NCBI GenBank assembly: GCA_030824805.1
Contig: JAPJRC010000001.1
Location: 1 to 64,000, forward strand
DNA: 64,000 bases
Origin: Micavibrio sp.
GTDB lineage: Bacteria; Pseudomonadota; Alphaproteobacteria; Micavibrionales; Micavibrionaceae
Direction of reading: 5' to 3'
Shown here piece by piece: positions 35,126 to 44,426 of the stretch. Each line of letters opens with the position of its first letter. The stretch's first letter is position 1. Below the pieces are notes generated by a model. That model searched no databases. It worked only from the letters and a program-made list of their open reading frames with translations, and was not told where the DNA came from. The position numbers were made by a program, and so were the translations under genes.

Positions 35126-37756
35126 CTAATACAAACCGCCCGTGCCGTTGAAATCCGACCCTGTGTCCTGCTGCGGCGCTGGATAGACAGGCGTGGGGGA
35201 GACACCTTCCCGCTCTCTTGAGAACGAGGTCATAGCATCGCCTGCTGGCTGGAAAGGCTGGGCTTCTATGGAAGGCTGTTGTGTTATACCGCTGTCCATT
35301 GGCGGCATTGCACCCGCTGTTCCAGAGCCATCATCATACACCGTGTCAGAACCGTCAGTGTAGCCGCCGGCGCCGACCGTCTGGTCTCCGCCTACAACAG
35401 TGTTATCCAGAACGTAATCGTCCAGATTGGGTTCTGTGCCGGTGACAAAAGCTTCATAAATCATATGCTTGTCGCCGGGTTGTGCGGCACGGCCTGTCTC
35501 CGCATTGATGCGCACGTTCTTGATGCCGGGCGGCACGCGGAACGGGGTAGGCGGTGTGTCCTTCAGTGCTTCTTTCATAAACTCGCCGAAAATAGGTACA
35601 GCCGTGCTGCCGCCGGTTTCGCGCTTGCCAAGCGATTGCGGCTCGTCAAAGCCGACGAACACGCCAACGACGAGGTCGGGTGAAAAACCAATAAACCATG
35701 TATCTTTTGATTTGTTGGTCGTGCCTGTTTTTCCGGCAAGAGGGCGGCCTAGCTCGGCCAGTTTGGCAGCTGTGCCCCGCTGTACAACGCCTTCCAGAAT
35801 AGAGACCATCTGATAGGCGGTGCGTTCATCGGCAATCTGTTCGCGGCCGTCCGGCACTTCCGGTGTGGTTTGTCCGTCCCAACGGATGAGCTTTCCACAA
35901 TTCGGACAGGGACGATTGTCATAGGAATATATGGTCTCGCCGCGACGGTCCTGAATGCGGTCGATGATAGTCGGCGTGATTTTCTTGCCGCCATTGACGA
36001 TCATCGCATAGGCGTTGGTCAGTTTCAAAAGCGTTGTCTCACCGGCACCGAGCGCATAGGAAAGATAAGGCTTCATGTCGTCGGCAATGCCGAAGCGTTC
36101 GGCATATTCAACAATCGTCTTCATACCAACATGGTCTGCAAGACGCACCGTCATAAGGTTTCTGGATTTTTCCACACCGACGCGAATGGGCGTCGGACCG
36201 TAATACTGGCCGGAGTAGTTTGTCGGCCGCCAGAAATCACCGGGTGCTTGTTCCATGACGAAAGGTGCGTCAAGCACGCGGGTTGCAGGGGTGAACCCTT
36301 TATCGAGCGCGGCGAGATAGACGAAAGGTTTGAACGCTGACCCCGGTTGGCGTTTAGCCTGTGTGGCACGGTTGAATTGCGAGGGGCCGTATTTCCAGCC
36401 GCCTTGAATCGCGAGTACCCGGCCAGTGTGCGGGTCCATGGCTATCAAAGCACCTTGAACTTTAGGGATCTGCTGGAGTTCCCATGCCGTGCTTTTGCCA
36501 ACTTTTTTCCGACTGACGAAAATCACATCACCGCTTTTGAGCACTTGGTTGACCGCAGTAATTTCCGGACCAAGCGCATAGCATTCCTGAAGGCACTGAC
36601 GTGCCCATTGCACATTGATGAGCGGCAATGTGTCGGTTTTCTTATCGGAAAAACCAATCTTGGCGGACGATGTGCCGCTCTCCAGTACAACGGCCATAGT
36701 CCAGTCGTCCAGCATATCGTCCGGTTCTTCGATTTTAAGAATTTCTTCTTCCCAATTATCGAGAGAGTCTATGTGTGCGAATGGGCCACGCCAGCCGTGA
36801 CGGCGGTCATAGGCCTGCAGACCATCGCGCAATGACTTTACGGCGATATCCTGCAAGCGTGGATCAAGCGAAGTGCGGACGGCCAGACCGCCTTTGTAAA
36901 GGGAGTCTGCGCCGTATTGTGTCTTCAATTGCCGGCGCACTTCTTCCGCATAGAAAGGCGCATTTACAACATCGGCTTCATCCTTGAGAGTCATGGCAAG
37001 CGGCATTTTCTTTGCGAGGTCAGCTTGGCTGGCAGTGATATAGCCGTCCTCTTGCATGCGGTCGATAACCCAGTTGCGGCGCGCGATGGCGGCATTGTGT
37101 TTGCGCACAGGGTGGTAATTGTTCGGCGCTTTGGGCAAAGCGGCAAGATAGGCGACTTCCGCGACGTTCAGGTCATCCAGTTTTTTGTTAAAGTAAGTTT
37201 GTGCAGCCGCCGCAACACCGTACGATCTTTGGCCCAGATAGATTTCATTGAGATAAAGCTCAAGAATCTGGTTTTTGGTCATCGCCTTTTCCATGCGGGT
37301 TGCAAGGATGGCTTCACGGATTTTCCGTTCGATCGAACGCTCGTTGGTCAAAAGGAAGTTTTTTGCCACCTGTTGCGTGATAGTGGATGCACCCACCATG
37401 CGTCCGCCCTTGTTGACGAAGTTGGTTACGCCTGCGCGTGCAATAGCGACCAGGTCTATTCCGGGATGCGTGTAGAAATTTTGGTCTTCCGCTGCGATGA
37501 ATGCGTTCTTTACAAGGTCAGGCATCGCTTCTACTGGCACAAATACGCGTTTTTCCTGCGCGTATTCGGCAAGCAGGCGCCCATCGCCCGCATAGATGCG
37601 CGTAACGATAGGCGGCTCGTATTTTTTTAGCTGGGAATAATCAGGCAAGTCTTTGGTGTAGTGGCGATACGTGAAATAGGCCGCGCTGGCGGCGAAAATC
37701 CCGCCCAGCAGTCCTATGTAAAAAAGGAAGATAAAGATCCGTCCCAGCCAGCGCAT
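35126..37756 (-). CDS. mrcA: Penicillin-binding protein 1A (bifunctional)
   Basis: An 876-residue class A PBP. One membrane anchor is at residues 7-29. The glycosyltransferase (GT51) domain has FIAAEDQNFYTHPGID with the catalytic Glu near residue 93, and GASTITQQVAKNFLLTNERS near residue 125. The transpeptidase has SAFK as SxxK (in PGSAFKPFVY), and KTGT in LAGKTGTTNKSKDTWF. An OB-like insert lies between them, and the C-terminus has a Gly/Asp/Pro-rich disordered tail. It polymerises and cross-links peptidoglycan outside the inner membrane. Confidence 0.97.
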   Translation of the reverse strand: MRWLGRIFIFLFYIGLLGGIFAASAAYFTYRHYTKDLPDYSQLKKYEPPIVTRIYAGDGRLLAEYAQEKRVFVPVEAMPDLVKNAFIAAEDQNFYTHPGIDLVAIARAGVTNFVNKGGRMVGASTITQQVAKNFLLTNERSIERKIREAILATRMEKAMTKNQILELYLNEIYLGQRSYGVAAAAQTYFNKKLDDLNVAEVAYLAALPKAPNNYHPVRKHNAAIARRNWVIDRMQEDGYITASQADLAKKMPLAMTLKDEADVVNAPFYAEEVRRQLKTQYGADSLYKGGLAVRTSLDPRLQDIAVKSLRDGLQAYDRRHGWRGPFAHIDSLDNWEEEILKIEEPDDMLDDWTMAVVLESGTSSAKIGFSDKKTDTLPLINVQWARQCLQECYALGPEITAVNQVLKSGDVIFVSRKKVGKSTAWELQQIPKVQGALIAMDPHTGRVLAIQGGWKYGPSQFNRATQAKRQPGSAFKPFVYLAALDKGFTPATRVLDAPFVMEQAPGDFWRPTNYSGQYYGPTPIRVGVEKSRNLMTVRLADHVGMKTIVEYAERFGIADDMKPYLSYALGAGETTLLKLTNAYAMIVNGGKKITPTIIDRIQDRRGETIYSYDNRPCPNCGKLIRWDGQTTPEVPDGREQIADERTAYQMVSILEGVVQRGTAAKLAELGRPLAGKTGTTNKSKDTWFIGFSPDLVVGVFVGFDEPQSLGKRETGGSTAVPIFGEFMKEALKDTPPTPFRVPPGIKNVRINAETGRAAQPGDKHMIYEAFVTGTEPNLDDYVLDNTVVGGDQTVGAGGYTDGSDTVYDDGSGTAGAMPPMDSGITQQPSIEAQPFQPAGDAMTSFSREREGVSPTPVYPAPQQDTGSDFNGTGGLY

Positions 37757-37816
37757 TGGCTTTTATCGCACAAGTTCAGGGCGGATTAAAGGCGCAAAGC
37801 GGTAAAAATACGGTGC

Positions 37817-38623
37817 CTAAAGCGTTTTAAAACTGGCGTGGCGGGTGATGGGGCCGTCGGCTCTGCCATGGATGAACTGGTCCACATATTCGTTGCCGGA
37901 ATGGTCGAGTTCCGAGACCTTTCCGTACCAGATAATCTTGCCGGCATGGATCATTGCCACGTGGTCCGCAATCTTGCGGGCAGAAGCCATGTCATGGGTA
38001 ATGGAAAGCGCCGTGGCTCCCAGATCCTTTACGCAATCCACGATCAGGTCGTTGATGACATCTGCCATGATGGGATCCAGACCCGTGGTCGGTTCGTCAA
38101 AGAAAATAATCTCGGGATTGGTCGCTATAGCACGTGCGAGACCAACGCGTTTTTGCATACCGCCTGACAATTCGGCCGGGAACAGGTCACCCACATGTGC
38201 GCCAAGCCCCACCTGTGCAAGCTTTTTGATCGCAATCTCGCGCGCCTGTTCGGCATCCATATTGCGGCCATGGATCAGGCCGAAAGCGACGTTTTGCCAT
38301 ACTTTCAGGGAGTCGAAGAGGGCAGCCCCCTGAAAGAGCATGCCGAATTTGCCCATAAGTTCGTCCCGTCCGGAAGAGCCAAGGGATGTTATTTCTTTGC
38401 CGTCAACCGTGATAGAGCCGGAATCAGGTTTGATCAGCCCGAGAATGCATTTCAGGGTTACGGATTTGCCCGTACCCGAGCCTCCGATAACCACCAATGA
38501 CTCTCCGGGGGCGACCGTCAGGTTGATGCCGTCCAGAACAACTTTGGAACCAAAGGTTTTCTTGACGTCGCGCATGGAGATTTTCGGTGTTGCCGACATT
38601 TTATGTGTTTCAGCAATGCTCAT
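37817..38623 (-). CDS. mlaF: MlaF, ATPase of the phospholipid transport ABC transporter
   Basis: A 268-residue ABC ATPase with the Walker A GGSGTGKS (47-54), signature LSGGMQKRVGLARAIA, Walker B EIIFFDEPTTGLDP and an H-loop His in SITHD. The long C-terminal extension and sequence order match MlaF/Ttg2A. With MlaE it uses ATP to move phospholipids between membranes. Its start overlaps the end of mlaE by four bases. The MCE partner mlaD is at 1.5 kb. Confidence 0.95.
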   Translation of the reverse strand: MSIAETHKMSATPKISMRDVKKTFGSKVVLDGINLTVAPGESLVVIGGSGTGKSVTLKCILGLIKPDSGSITVDGKEITSLGSSGRDELMGKFGMLFQGAALFDSLKVWQNVAFGLIHGRNMDAEQAREIAIKKLAQVGLGAHVGDLFPAELSGGMQKRVGLARAIATNPEIIFFDEPTTGLDPIMADVINDLIVDCVKDLGATALSITHDMASARKIADHVAMIHAGKIIWYGKVSELDHSGNEYVDQFIHGRADGPITRHASFKTL

Positions 38624-39426
38624 GAGAAAAATACTTTGGTCAGGATAAAGTTGAAGATCAGGATAAGGATAGAAGCGGAGACAACAGCATAAGTCGTTGC
38701 GGCCCCTACGCCCTGCGCGCCGCGCCCTGAATTAAAACCGTGATAGCAGCCCATCATGGTGACAATAAAGCCGAACGCGGAGGCTTTCCAGAGACCGGAA
38801 ATCACGTCGTTGGGCTGAAGAATATCCCATGTTTGCTGAAGGTAAGAGCCTTCGGAAAAGCCCAGCGTGTAGATGGAAACAACATAACCGCCGTAAATGC
38901 CTATGATATCCGCGATCAGGACGAGGGCCGGCAGCATAAGCGTTCCGGCAACGATACGCGGCACGATCAGGTATTTGTAAGGATTGACGGATAGGGTGGT
39001 CAGCGCGTCGATCTGTTCTGTCACACGCATGGTGCCGATTTCGGCCGCTATGGAAGCGCCTATGCGCCCGGCCACCATAAGGCCGGCCAGCACAGGTGCC
39101 AGTTCGCGCGTAACGGACAGGGCGACAACGCCCGCAATAGCGCTTTCTGCGTTGAAGCGGGTAAAGCCCGTGTAGGACTGCAACGCCAGTACCATGCCTG
39201 TGAAAATTGCGGTCATGCCAACAACCGGCAAAGAATAGTAACCGATATCCACGAACTGCCGCAGTATCAGGTTAGGATACCAGGGCGGTGTGAAGACGTG
39301 ACGGATGGATTGTCCTACAAACAATGCCAGAGCGCCTATCGATTGGAAAAAACGCAGAATGCTATGGCCAACCGCCTCGCAAATGTCGAGGACAAAGCTA
39401 AATTTTACAGATGGATTATCGCTCAT
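38620..39426 (-). CDS. mlaE: MlaE, permease of the phospholipid transport ABC transporter
   Basis: A 268-residue MlaE-family permease with five or six membrane segments. Hallmarks are the PVVGMTAIFTGMVLALQSY stretch near residue 75, the coupling helix EIGTMRVTEQIDALTTLSVNPYKYLIVPR near residue 132 (given by its ends), and NSGRGAQGVGAATTYAVV near residue 237. It pairs with mlaF immediately downstream (four-base overlap). It follows alr by 71 bases; alr-mlaE-mlaF is a common alphaproteobacterial order. Confidence 0.96.
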   Translation of the reverse strand: MSDNPSVKFSFVLDICEAVGHSILRFFQSIGALALFVGQSIRHVFTPPWYPNLILRQFVDIGYYSLPVVGMTAIFTGMVLALQSYTGFTRFNAESAIAGVVALSVTRELAPVLAGLMVAGRIGASIAAEIGTMRVTEQIDALTTLSVNPYKYLIVPRIVAGTLMLPALVLIADIIGIYGGYVVSIYTLGFSEGSYLQQTWDILQPNDVISGLWKASAFGFIVTMMGCYHGFNSGRGAQGVGAATTYAVVSASILILIFNFILTKVFFS

Positions 39427-39497
39427 GCCGCGTTTTTAAACCTTCAAAAAAGCAAGACCAATCAAATTCTTAACCTTTTTGGACGTTGCTGAAAAGC

Positions 39498-40592
39498 CTA
39501 AATGTATATTCTCTCGTATCGATTGCCCAGAGAGGTAAGGACTTCATAACCTATCGTGCCAAGATCATTCGCCAGATCGTCGACTGTTTGGTTAGGGCCC
39601 AGCACCTCCAGCCATTCGCCTTGGGCGGGCTTTTGACCTTTAACATTGCCAATATCAACGATGATAAGATCCATGGAAACTTTTCCAACGACAGGACAGG
39701 GCTGGCCATTCCAGAATAGTTTTGCGCGGTTGCTGCCTGAACGATGGAATCCGTCGGCATAACCCAGCGCGACAACCGCGAGGGACGTATCGTTTTGGAA
39801 TCTGTGCGAGGCCCCATACCCTGCACTTTCCCCAGCTTTTACATTTCTTATCTGCAGGATACGCACAGACAAGTCCACGACGGAACGCATCGGATTGGTG
39901 GCTTCAGGCGTTGGATTTCCGCCATAAAGGCAGAAGCCGGGCCTAAGCAGGTCATAATGCCAGTTTTTGTCACGAAATATGCCGGAAGAGTTACTCAATG
40001 ATTTGGGAATGCCGGGAAAAGAAGCCGCAATATCAGCGAAAGACTCTGCCTGTCGATCGTTCATCTCATGGTCTTTTTCATCGCTGCAGGCAAAATGGCT
40101 CATCACCAGACGCAGATCTATGCCATCCAGCCGGGACGGATCGGCGAGCAATTTTTTCGTTTCTTCCTTACATAATCCCAGCCTGTTCATCCCGGTATCG
40201 AAATGAACAGCGGCTGGTAGCTTTCGGCTTTGTGTTTTCGCAAGAGCGCCCCAACGGGAAATTTCCTCTAATGAATTCAGAACCGGTATAAAACCGCCGC
40301 TTACATATTCACTGCCCGCGGCGGTATAAAATCCACCCAGAACATACAGATCGGCATCGGCATCTGCGGCGCGCAGTTCCGCAGCCTCGTTCGGAGTTGC
40401 CACAAAAAATTTATTGGCCCCCGCGTTGCGGAGCGCCTTGAAAGCCTGCAGCGCGCCTGTTCCATAGGCGTTGGCCTTTAACACAGGCGCCGCTTCCGTG
40501 TTTCCCGCCGACACAGTTTTGTAATTTTCGACAAGCGCCTGCCGCGAAACGGTCAAACGCGCGGAAGCTGTGGAGGAAGGTTGTCTGGACAT
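39498..40592 (-). CDS. alr: Alanine racemase
   Basis: A 364-residue PLP-dependent alanine racemase supplying D-Ala for peptidoglycan. The PLP lysine is in VLKANAYGTGA near residue 39. FDTGMNRLGL near residue 128, LRPGFCLYGGNP near residue 215 and AGESAGYGASHRF (the catalytic Tyr region) near residue 256 are all present. AAGGA precedes the ATG. It is the gene after dnaB in the rpsF-rpsR-rplI-dnaB-alr order, but a small gene on the other strand separates them. Confidence 0.96.
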   Translation of the reverse strand: MSRQPSSTASARLTVSRQALVENYKTVSAGNTEAAPVLKANAYGTGALQAFKALRNAGANKFFVATPNEAAELRAADADADLYVLGGFYTAAGSEYVSGGFIPVLNSLEEISRWGALAKTQSRKLPAAVHFDTGMNRLGLCKEETKKLLADPSRLDGIDLRLVMSHFACSDEKDHEMNDRQAESFADIAASFPGIPKSLSNSSGIFRDKNWHYDLLRPGFCLYGGNPTPEATNPMRSVVDLSVRILQIRNVKAGESAGYGASHRFQNDTSLAVVALGYADGFHRSGSNRAKLFWNGQPCPVVGKVSMDLIIVDIGNVKGQKPAQGEWLEVLGPNQTVDDLANDLGTIGYEVLTSLGNRYERIYI

Positions 40593-40624
40593 GATTTTCC
40601 TTGAACGTTTGCCGCATTAACATT

Positions 40625-41134
40625 ATGAAAAAAATTAAGCGCGTTTTACTTTATAGCCGCTTTCGAAAAAAAGTTACAGGGTCAGGAGCCATTTTGGGAG
40701 ACGTCGTTAATCTGGACAGCTACCGGAAGAAAGCCACTGATACCATTCGCGAGGCTGACCGCCGGATGCTGCGCACCGAGTTCTCAAATGCGGCGGGGTT
40801 GCTGCGCAATCCCGACTTTCTCGATCTGTCGAAAAAGAGCCATCTGTTCCGCGAACACTTCATATTTCATCACGCCAGAGCGTTGGTTACGCACGCGCAG
40901 CACAAATATCCTTCGCAGGATTTGTTCCCGGTCGAATTGCAGGCGGAGGGCCTCCTCAAGAAAATGGTCGATGATATCTGTGTCGAGGTGCGTGACGGTG
41001 TCAGCCTGCCCGTGGCCAGAAAAGTCTGGAACAGGGCGGTCGATAACATGATCGAACAGCTGGTAAACGAAACGATGCCGATAGTCAGCGGCAACACTAA
41101 CCGTAGCGGCGTTCCAGATCCCCGAAACGGGTGA
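40625..41134 (+). CDS. Unrecognised protein between alr and dnaB
   Basis: A protein of about 169 residues (ATG at 40625) with a basic N-terminus (KKIKRVLLYSRFRKKV) and a helical body containing DLSKKSHLFREHFIFHHARALV and ELQAEGLLKKMVDDICVEVRDG. No domain is recognised. The first 30 residues may be over-annotation; a TTG at 40693 (followed by GDVVNLDSYRKKA) is an alternative. It is the only rightward gene in the 33-45 kb region and its 3' end overlaps the convergent dnaB gene by 38 bases. Confidence 0.6.
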   Translation: MKKIKRVLLYSRFRKKVTGSGAILGDVVNLDSYRKKATDTIREADRRMLRTEFSNAAGLLRNPDFLDLSKKSHLFREHFIFHHARALVTHAQHKYPSQDLFPVELQAEGLLKKMVDDICVEVRDGVSLPVARKVWNRAVDNMIEQLVNETMPIVSGNTNRSGVPDPRNG

Positions 41135-42596
41135 CATTGGAATCAAAGAACAACTCTACCGTGCCGATCGGGCCGTGACGCTGTTTTGCCACAATGACAT
41201 CTGCCACGTTCGCGCAATCTTGCAATTCCTGCGTCCATTGCTGGTAACGGTCATTGAATTTTGTGTCGTCTTCACCCGCGCGCTTTTCCGGCACTTCACG
41301 GGACATGTAATATTCGCGGCGATAAATGAACATAACGCAGTCCGCGTCCTGCTCGATGGATCCGGATTCGCGCAGGTCGGAAAGCATAGGACGTTTATCT
41401 TCGCGCGATTCAACGGCGCGCGAAAGCTGTGATAGCGCAATAACAGGAATACCCAGTTCCTTCGCAATACCTTTCAGGCCGCGCGTGATTTCCGAGATTT
41501 CCAAAACACGGTTGCCCTCGGATTGTCTTCCGCCGGATCCGGTCAAAAGCTGCAAGTAGTCAACGATCAAGAGTTCAAGACCGTGCTGACGTTTCAGGCG
41601 ACGCGCGCGTGACCTGACCTGCGCGATGGAAAGGCCGGGCGTATCATCGATGTAAAGCGGCACGCTCGAAAGCTGTTGTGCCGCTTGCACAAACGATACG
41701 AAATCCGATTCCTTGATATTACCCTTACGCAGCGCGTCTCCGGAAATGCCCGACGCATCGGACAGAATACGCGTGGCCAGCTGATCGGAACTCATTTCGA
41801 GAGAGAAAAAGCCGACACGCCCGCCGCCTTGTTTGCCTTCGGCAAAGGCTTTGGCCGCGTTGAACGCGATGTTAACGGCAAGCGATGTCTTACCCATGGA
41901 AGGCCGAGCCGCCAGGATAAGAAGGTCCGACCCGTGCAAGCCACCCAGCTTTTCATCAAGGTCTTTCAGGCCTGTTGTAATGCCCGTAACATGCGAGTCC
42001 GATTTAAAGGCTGCTTCTGCGTATTCGATAGCCACGCGAACGGAATCACGTAGTGTAACAAATCCTGTTTGTGTTGATTTTCCGCTTTCCGCAAGTTTGT
42101 ACAAACGGCCTTCTGCTTCGGTCAGGATATTTTCGGCATCTTGCTCAATGGCATAGTTGAATGCCATCGTTGAAACGTCTTGGTTGAAGCGAATAATTTC
42201 GCGGCGCAAATGGCGGTCGTAAATCGTTTGCGCGTAATCGCGGATATCGTTGAGCAGCGGCACTTCGGTTGCGAGTTCCACCAGATATTTCGTGCCGCCG
42301 ACAGCGGCCAGCGTTTCATCTTTCTCGAAGTAATCTTTAAGTGTCGTGGCTTTTGCCTCAAGCCCCTTATCGATCATGCGCAAAATCGCGTCGTATATTT
42401 TACCATGTGTTGGGTGGCTGAAATGGTCTGCCTTGATAAGGTCGTTGACCTTTTCGGCATTTTTATTATCGATGAGCAGCATGCCCAGCAATCCCTGCTC
42501 GGCTTCCAAGTTATGCGGCATGGTACGATGTGCGAGCGGGTCGTTTTCAACGACTTTAAACTGTGCGGAATCTGACATGGTATCCATACTAATCAT
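41097..42596 (-). CDS. dnaB: Replicative DNA helicase DnaB
   Basis: A 499-residue DnaB. The N-terminal domain (MPHNLEAEQGLLGMLLID near residue 23) interacts with primase; the RecA-like C-terminal domain has the Walker A ARPSMGKTSL near residue 233, VDYLQLL near residue 345, and IPVIALSQLSRAVESR with the arginine finger region near residue 385. It unwinds DNA at the replication fork as a hexamer. Start is uncertain: ATG codons at 42596, 42587 and 42578 are all in frame with no Shine-Dalgarno site, and TATAAA lies just upstream. Confidence 0.97.
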   Translation of the reverse strand: MISMDTMSDSAQFKVVENDPLAHRTMPHNLEAEQGLLGMLLIDNKNAEKVNDLIKADHFSHPTHGKIYDAILRMIDKGLEAKATTLKDYFEKDETLAAVGGTKYLVELATEVPLLNDIRDYAQTIYDRHLRREIIRFNQDVSTMAFNYAIEQDAENILTEAEGRLYKLAESGKSTQTGFVTLRDSVRVAIEYAEAAFKSDSHVTGITTGLKDLDEKLGGLHGSDLLILAARPSMGKTSLAVNIAFNAAKAFAEGKQGGGRVGFFSLEMSSDQLATRILSDASGISGDALRKGNIKESDFVSFVQAAQQLSSVPLYIDDTPGLSIAQVRSRARRLKRQHGLELLIVDYLQLLTGSGGRQSEGNRVLEISEITRGLKGIAKELGIPVIALSQLSRAVESREDKRPMLSDLRESGSIEQDADCVMFIYRREYYMSREVPEKRAGEDDTKFNDRYQQWTQELQDCANVADVIVAKQRHGPIGTVELFFDSNVTRFGDLERRYG

Positions 42597-42673
42597 CGGT
42601 TTTATATTTTAACAGCTTGGTTTTAAGCCTGCGAAAATAAAATAGCCTGTAACCTCGTGGATAGGTCTGTGTA

Positions 42674-42708
42674 TAAAAAACCCCTGCTTTTGAGGGCAGG
42701 GGTTTTTC
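42674..42708 (-). terminator. Intrinsic terminator of the rpsF-rpsR-rplI operon
   Basis: AAAAACCCCTGC and GCAGGGGTTTTT form a 12-base-pair stem with an eight-base loop, followed on the minus strand by more T residues. It lies 21 bases after the rplI stop. Confidence 0.92.
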
Positions 42709-42728
42709 GAATGATTTCAAAGAGAAAA

Positions 42729-43457
42729 TTACTCGGCGATGTCTTCTGCGACTTCGGCAGCCATACCTTCGGTAAGGCCTTCGGCTTTTTTCTCTTTTTT
42801 GGCAGCTGCTTTTTTAGCGGCTTTTTCAGCGTCGGCGGCGGATGCCTTGGCTTCTTCTTCCGCTTCGGCTTTTTCAGCTGCGAGAGCGCCTTCTTCGAGC
42901 ATTGCGGATTTCGCATCGTCGAGGTTGGCTTCGCTGCGCTTGCTGCCACGGCCGTTGTCGGCGATGACGGCTTTGCCGGTTTTGGCTTGCGTTGCAGCTT
43001 CGTCAGCGGAGCGCGCCACGTTAACCGTGATCTTCACTTTTACTTCCGGGTGCAGAACAACGTCAACCGGGAACAGACCGACCGTCTTGTAAGCGGCGTT
43101 CAGGGCAACCTGACCGCGCGTTACAGCAACTTTCGTGTCGTTTGCCAGAGCTTCGGCGATGTCGCGGCTCGATACCGAACCGTACAACTGGCCGCCTTCG
43201 GAAGCCTGACGGATGATGACGACTTTGGAGCCTTCGATCTTTTTGGCAACCTGTTCGGCTTCAGACTTCTTCTCGGCGTTGGCCTTTTGCAGGGAGGCTT
43301 TTTGTGCTTCGAAGTAGGCGACGTTTTCTTTCGTTGCGCGCAGGGCTTTCGCTTGCGGCAACAGGTAGTTGCGGGCGTAGCCCGGTTTTACGGCGACAAC
43401 ATCGCCCATAGCACCGAGATTCTCAACACGCTCCAGCAGGATTACTTGTGTAGGCAT
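42729..43457 (-). CDS. rplI: 50S ribosomal protein L9 with a long C-terminal tail
   Basis: A 242-residue L9. Residues 1-152 are a normal L9: N-domain VENLGAMGDVVAVKPGYARN near residue 11, connecting helix (about 42-75, very Lys/Glu-rich), and C-domain up to VKITVNVARS. Residues 153-242 are an extra, low-complexity tail rich in Ala, Glu and Lys that ends EGMAAEVAEDIAE. Some alphaproteobacteria have such tails but the usual L9 is about 150 residues. It follows rpsR by 20 bases and ends at an intrinsic terminator. Confidence 0.96.
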   Translation of the reverse strand: MPTQVILLERVENLGAMGDVVAVKPGYARNYLLPQAKALRATKENVAYFEAQKASLQKANAEKKSEAEQVAKKIEGSKVVIIRQASEGGQLYGSVSSRDIAEALANDTKVAVTRGQVALNAAYKTVGLFPVDVVLHPEVKVKITVNVARSADEAATQAKTGKAVIADNGRGSKRSEANLDDAKSAMLEEGALAAEKAEAEEEAKASAADAEKAAKKAAAKKEKKAEGLTEGMAAEVAEDIAE

Positions 43458-43477
43458 CTTTTATTCCTTTCCTAACC

Positions 43478-43765
43478 TTAGCGGCTTTCGCTCTCGTTAC
43501 GGACATAAGGCATCAGCGCCATGTAGCGTGCGCGTTTGATGGCCTGTGCCAGTTCACGTTGTTTCTTCTGGCTCACTGCCGTGATACGGGAGGGAACCAT
43601 TTTGCCGCGCTCGGAGACGAAACGGCCGAGAAGACGAACGTCTTTCCAGTCAATCGTCGGGGCTTTCGGGCCGGAGAACGGGCATGTCTTACGGCGACGG
43701 AAGAAAGTTTTCTTGCCACCACCAGCGCCTTCGCTGCGCTCTGCTCTTTCAGGACGTTCAGACAT
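43478..43765 (-). CDS. rpsR: 30S ribosomal protein S18
   Basis: A 95-residue S18. The core has RRKTCPF and [43 protein letters not shown], the latter being the RNA-binding region (given here as a family-defining stretch by its first and last residues LLGRF and MALMPY). The N-terminal 20 residues are a basic, low-complexity extension. It pairs with S6 on 16S rRNA helices 22-23. Its ATG overlaps the rpsF stop by one base. Confidence 0.97.
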   Translation of the reverse strand: MSERPERAERSEGAGGGKKTFFRRRKTCPFSGPKAPTIDWKDVRLLGRFVSERGKMVPSRITAVSQKKQRELAQAIKRARYMALMPYVRNESESR

Positions 43766-44121
43766 TATGCGGCCTCCTTGCCTTCAAAGTCGTCATTCGT
43801 GTTTTTGTCGATGATCTTCGACGGGCCTTTGGACGGTTCGTCCAGACGGATCGTCATGTAACGGATCACGTCTTCGTTCAGGCGCAGCGTACGCTCTACT
43901 TCGAGCATCGCCGGAGCCGGCGTGTCGGTTTCGATCAGGACGTAGTGGCCTTTTTTGTTTTTGTTGATTTTGTAGGCAAGCGTGCGGAGACCCCAGTTTT
44001 CGGTCTTCGTGATTTTGCCTTTGGCGTCTTTGATGATTTTTTCAGCGCCTTCAGTGATGGCTTTTACCTGCGCATCGCTGAGGTCCTGCCGTGCGATAAA
44101 CACGGTTTCGTAAAAGGGCAT
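43765..44121 (-). CDS. rpsF: 30S ribosomal protein S6
   Basis: A 118-residue S6. It starts [15 protein letters not shown] and has the [17 protein letters not shown] segment near residue 45 and [17 protein letters not shown] near residue 80. The C-terminal tail is short and acidic; some S6 proteins receive added Glu residues from RimK, for which this tail is a plausible target. GAGGAG precedes the ATG. The leader holds a hairpin that may be an S6:S18 autoregulatory site. Confidence 0.97.
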   Translation of the reverse strand: MPFYETVFIARQDLSDAQVKAITEGAEKIIKDAKGKITKTENWGLRTLAYKINKNKKGHYVLIETDTPAPAMLEVERTLRLNEDVIRYMTIRLDEPSKGPSKIIDKNTNDDFEGKEAA

Positions 44122-44144
44122 GATTTTCTCCTCTCGGATATAAA

Positions 44145-44171
44145 GCCAGACCGCAATGCCTTAGGTCTGGC
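44145..44171 (-). promoter_or_regulatory. Hairpin in the rpsF leader, possible S6:S18 autoregulatory site
   Basis: On the minus strand GCCAGACC and GGTCTGGC form an eight-base-pair stem about 24 bases before the rpsF ATG. S6:S18 complexes are known to bind a structured leader of their own mRNA in many bacteria. The exact consensus (a CCG bulge near the loop) could not be confirmed here. The rest of the 305 bases between rpsF and the gene at 44427 shows no gene. Confidence 0.4.
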
Positions 44172-44426
44172 GAGGTTTCAATTGAGGGGGTTATAGCGGG
44201 GGAAAGCCAAGGATTGCAAGGATTTTATCGGCAATTTAATTTCCGTAATGTTTAATCCTATAGTTCGTTTGATGGTTTTTGCCGTTTTTGCTTCATCAAA
44301 GACCACTTGGTACGACACTATATCGCAGTCTGTCCCGCATGACCCCATATAAGTTTCCGCCCCGATCGGTTGGAGGGCCGATGCGGAGCGGAATGAAGAT
44401 GGTTAAATTCTGCTTAGACTGGTTTC

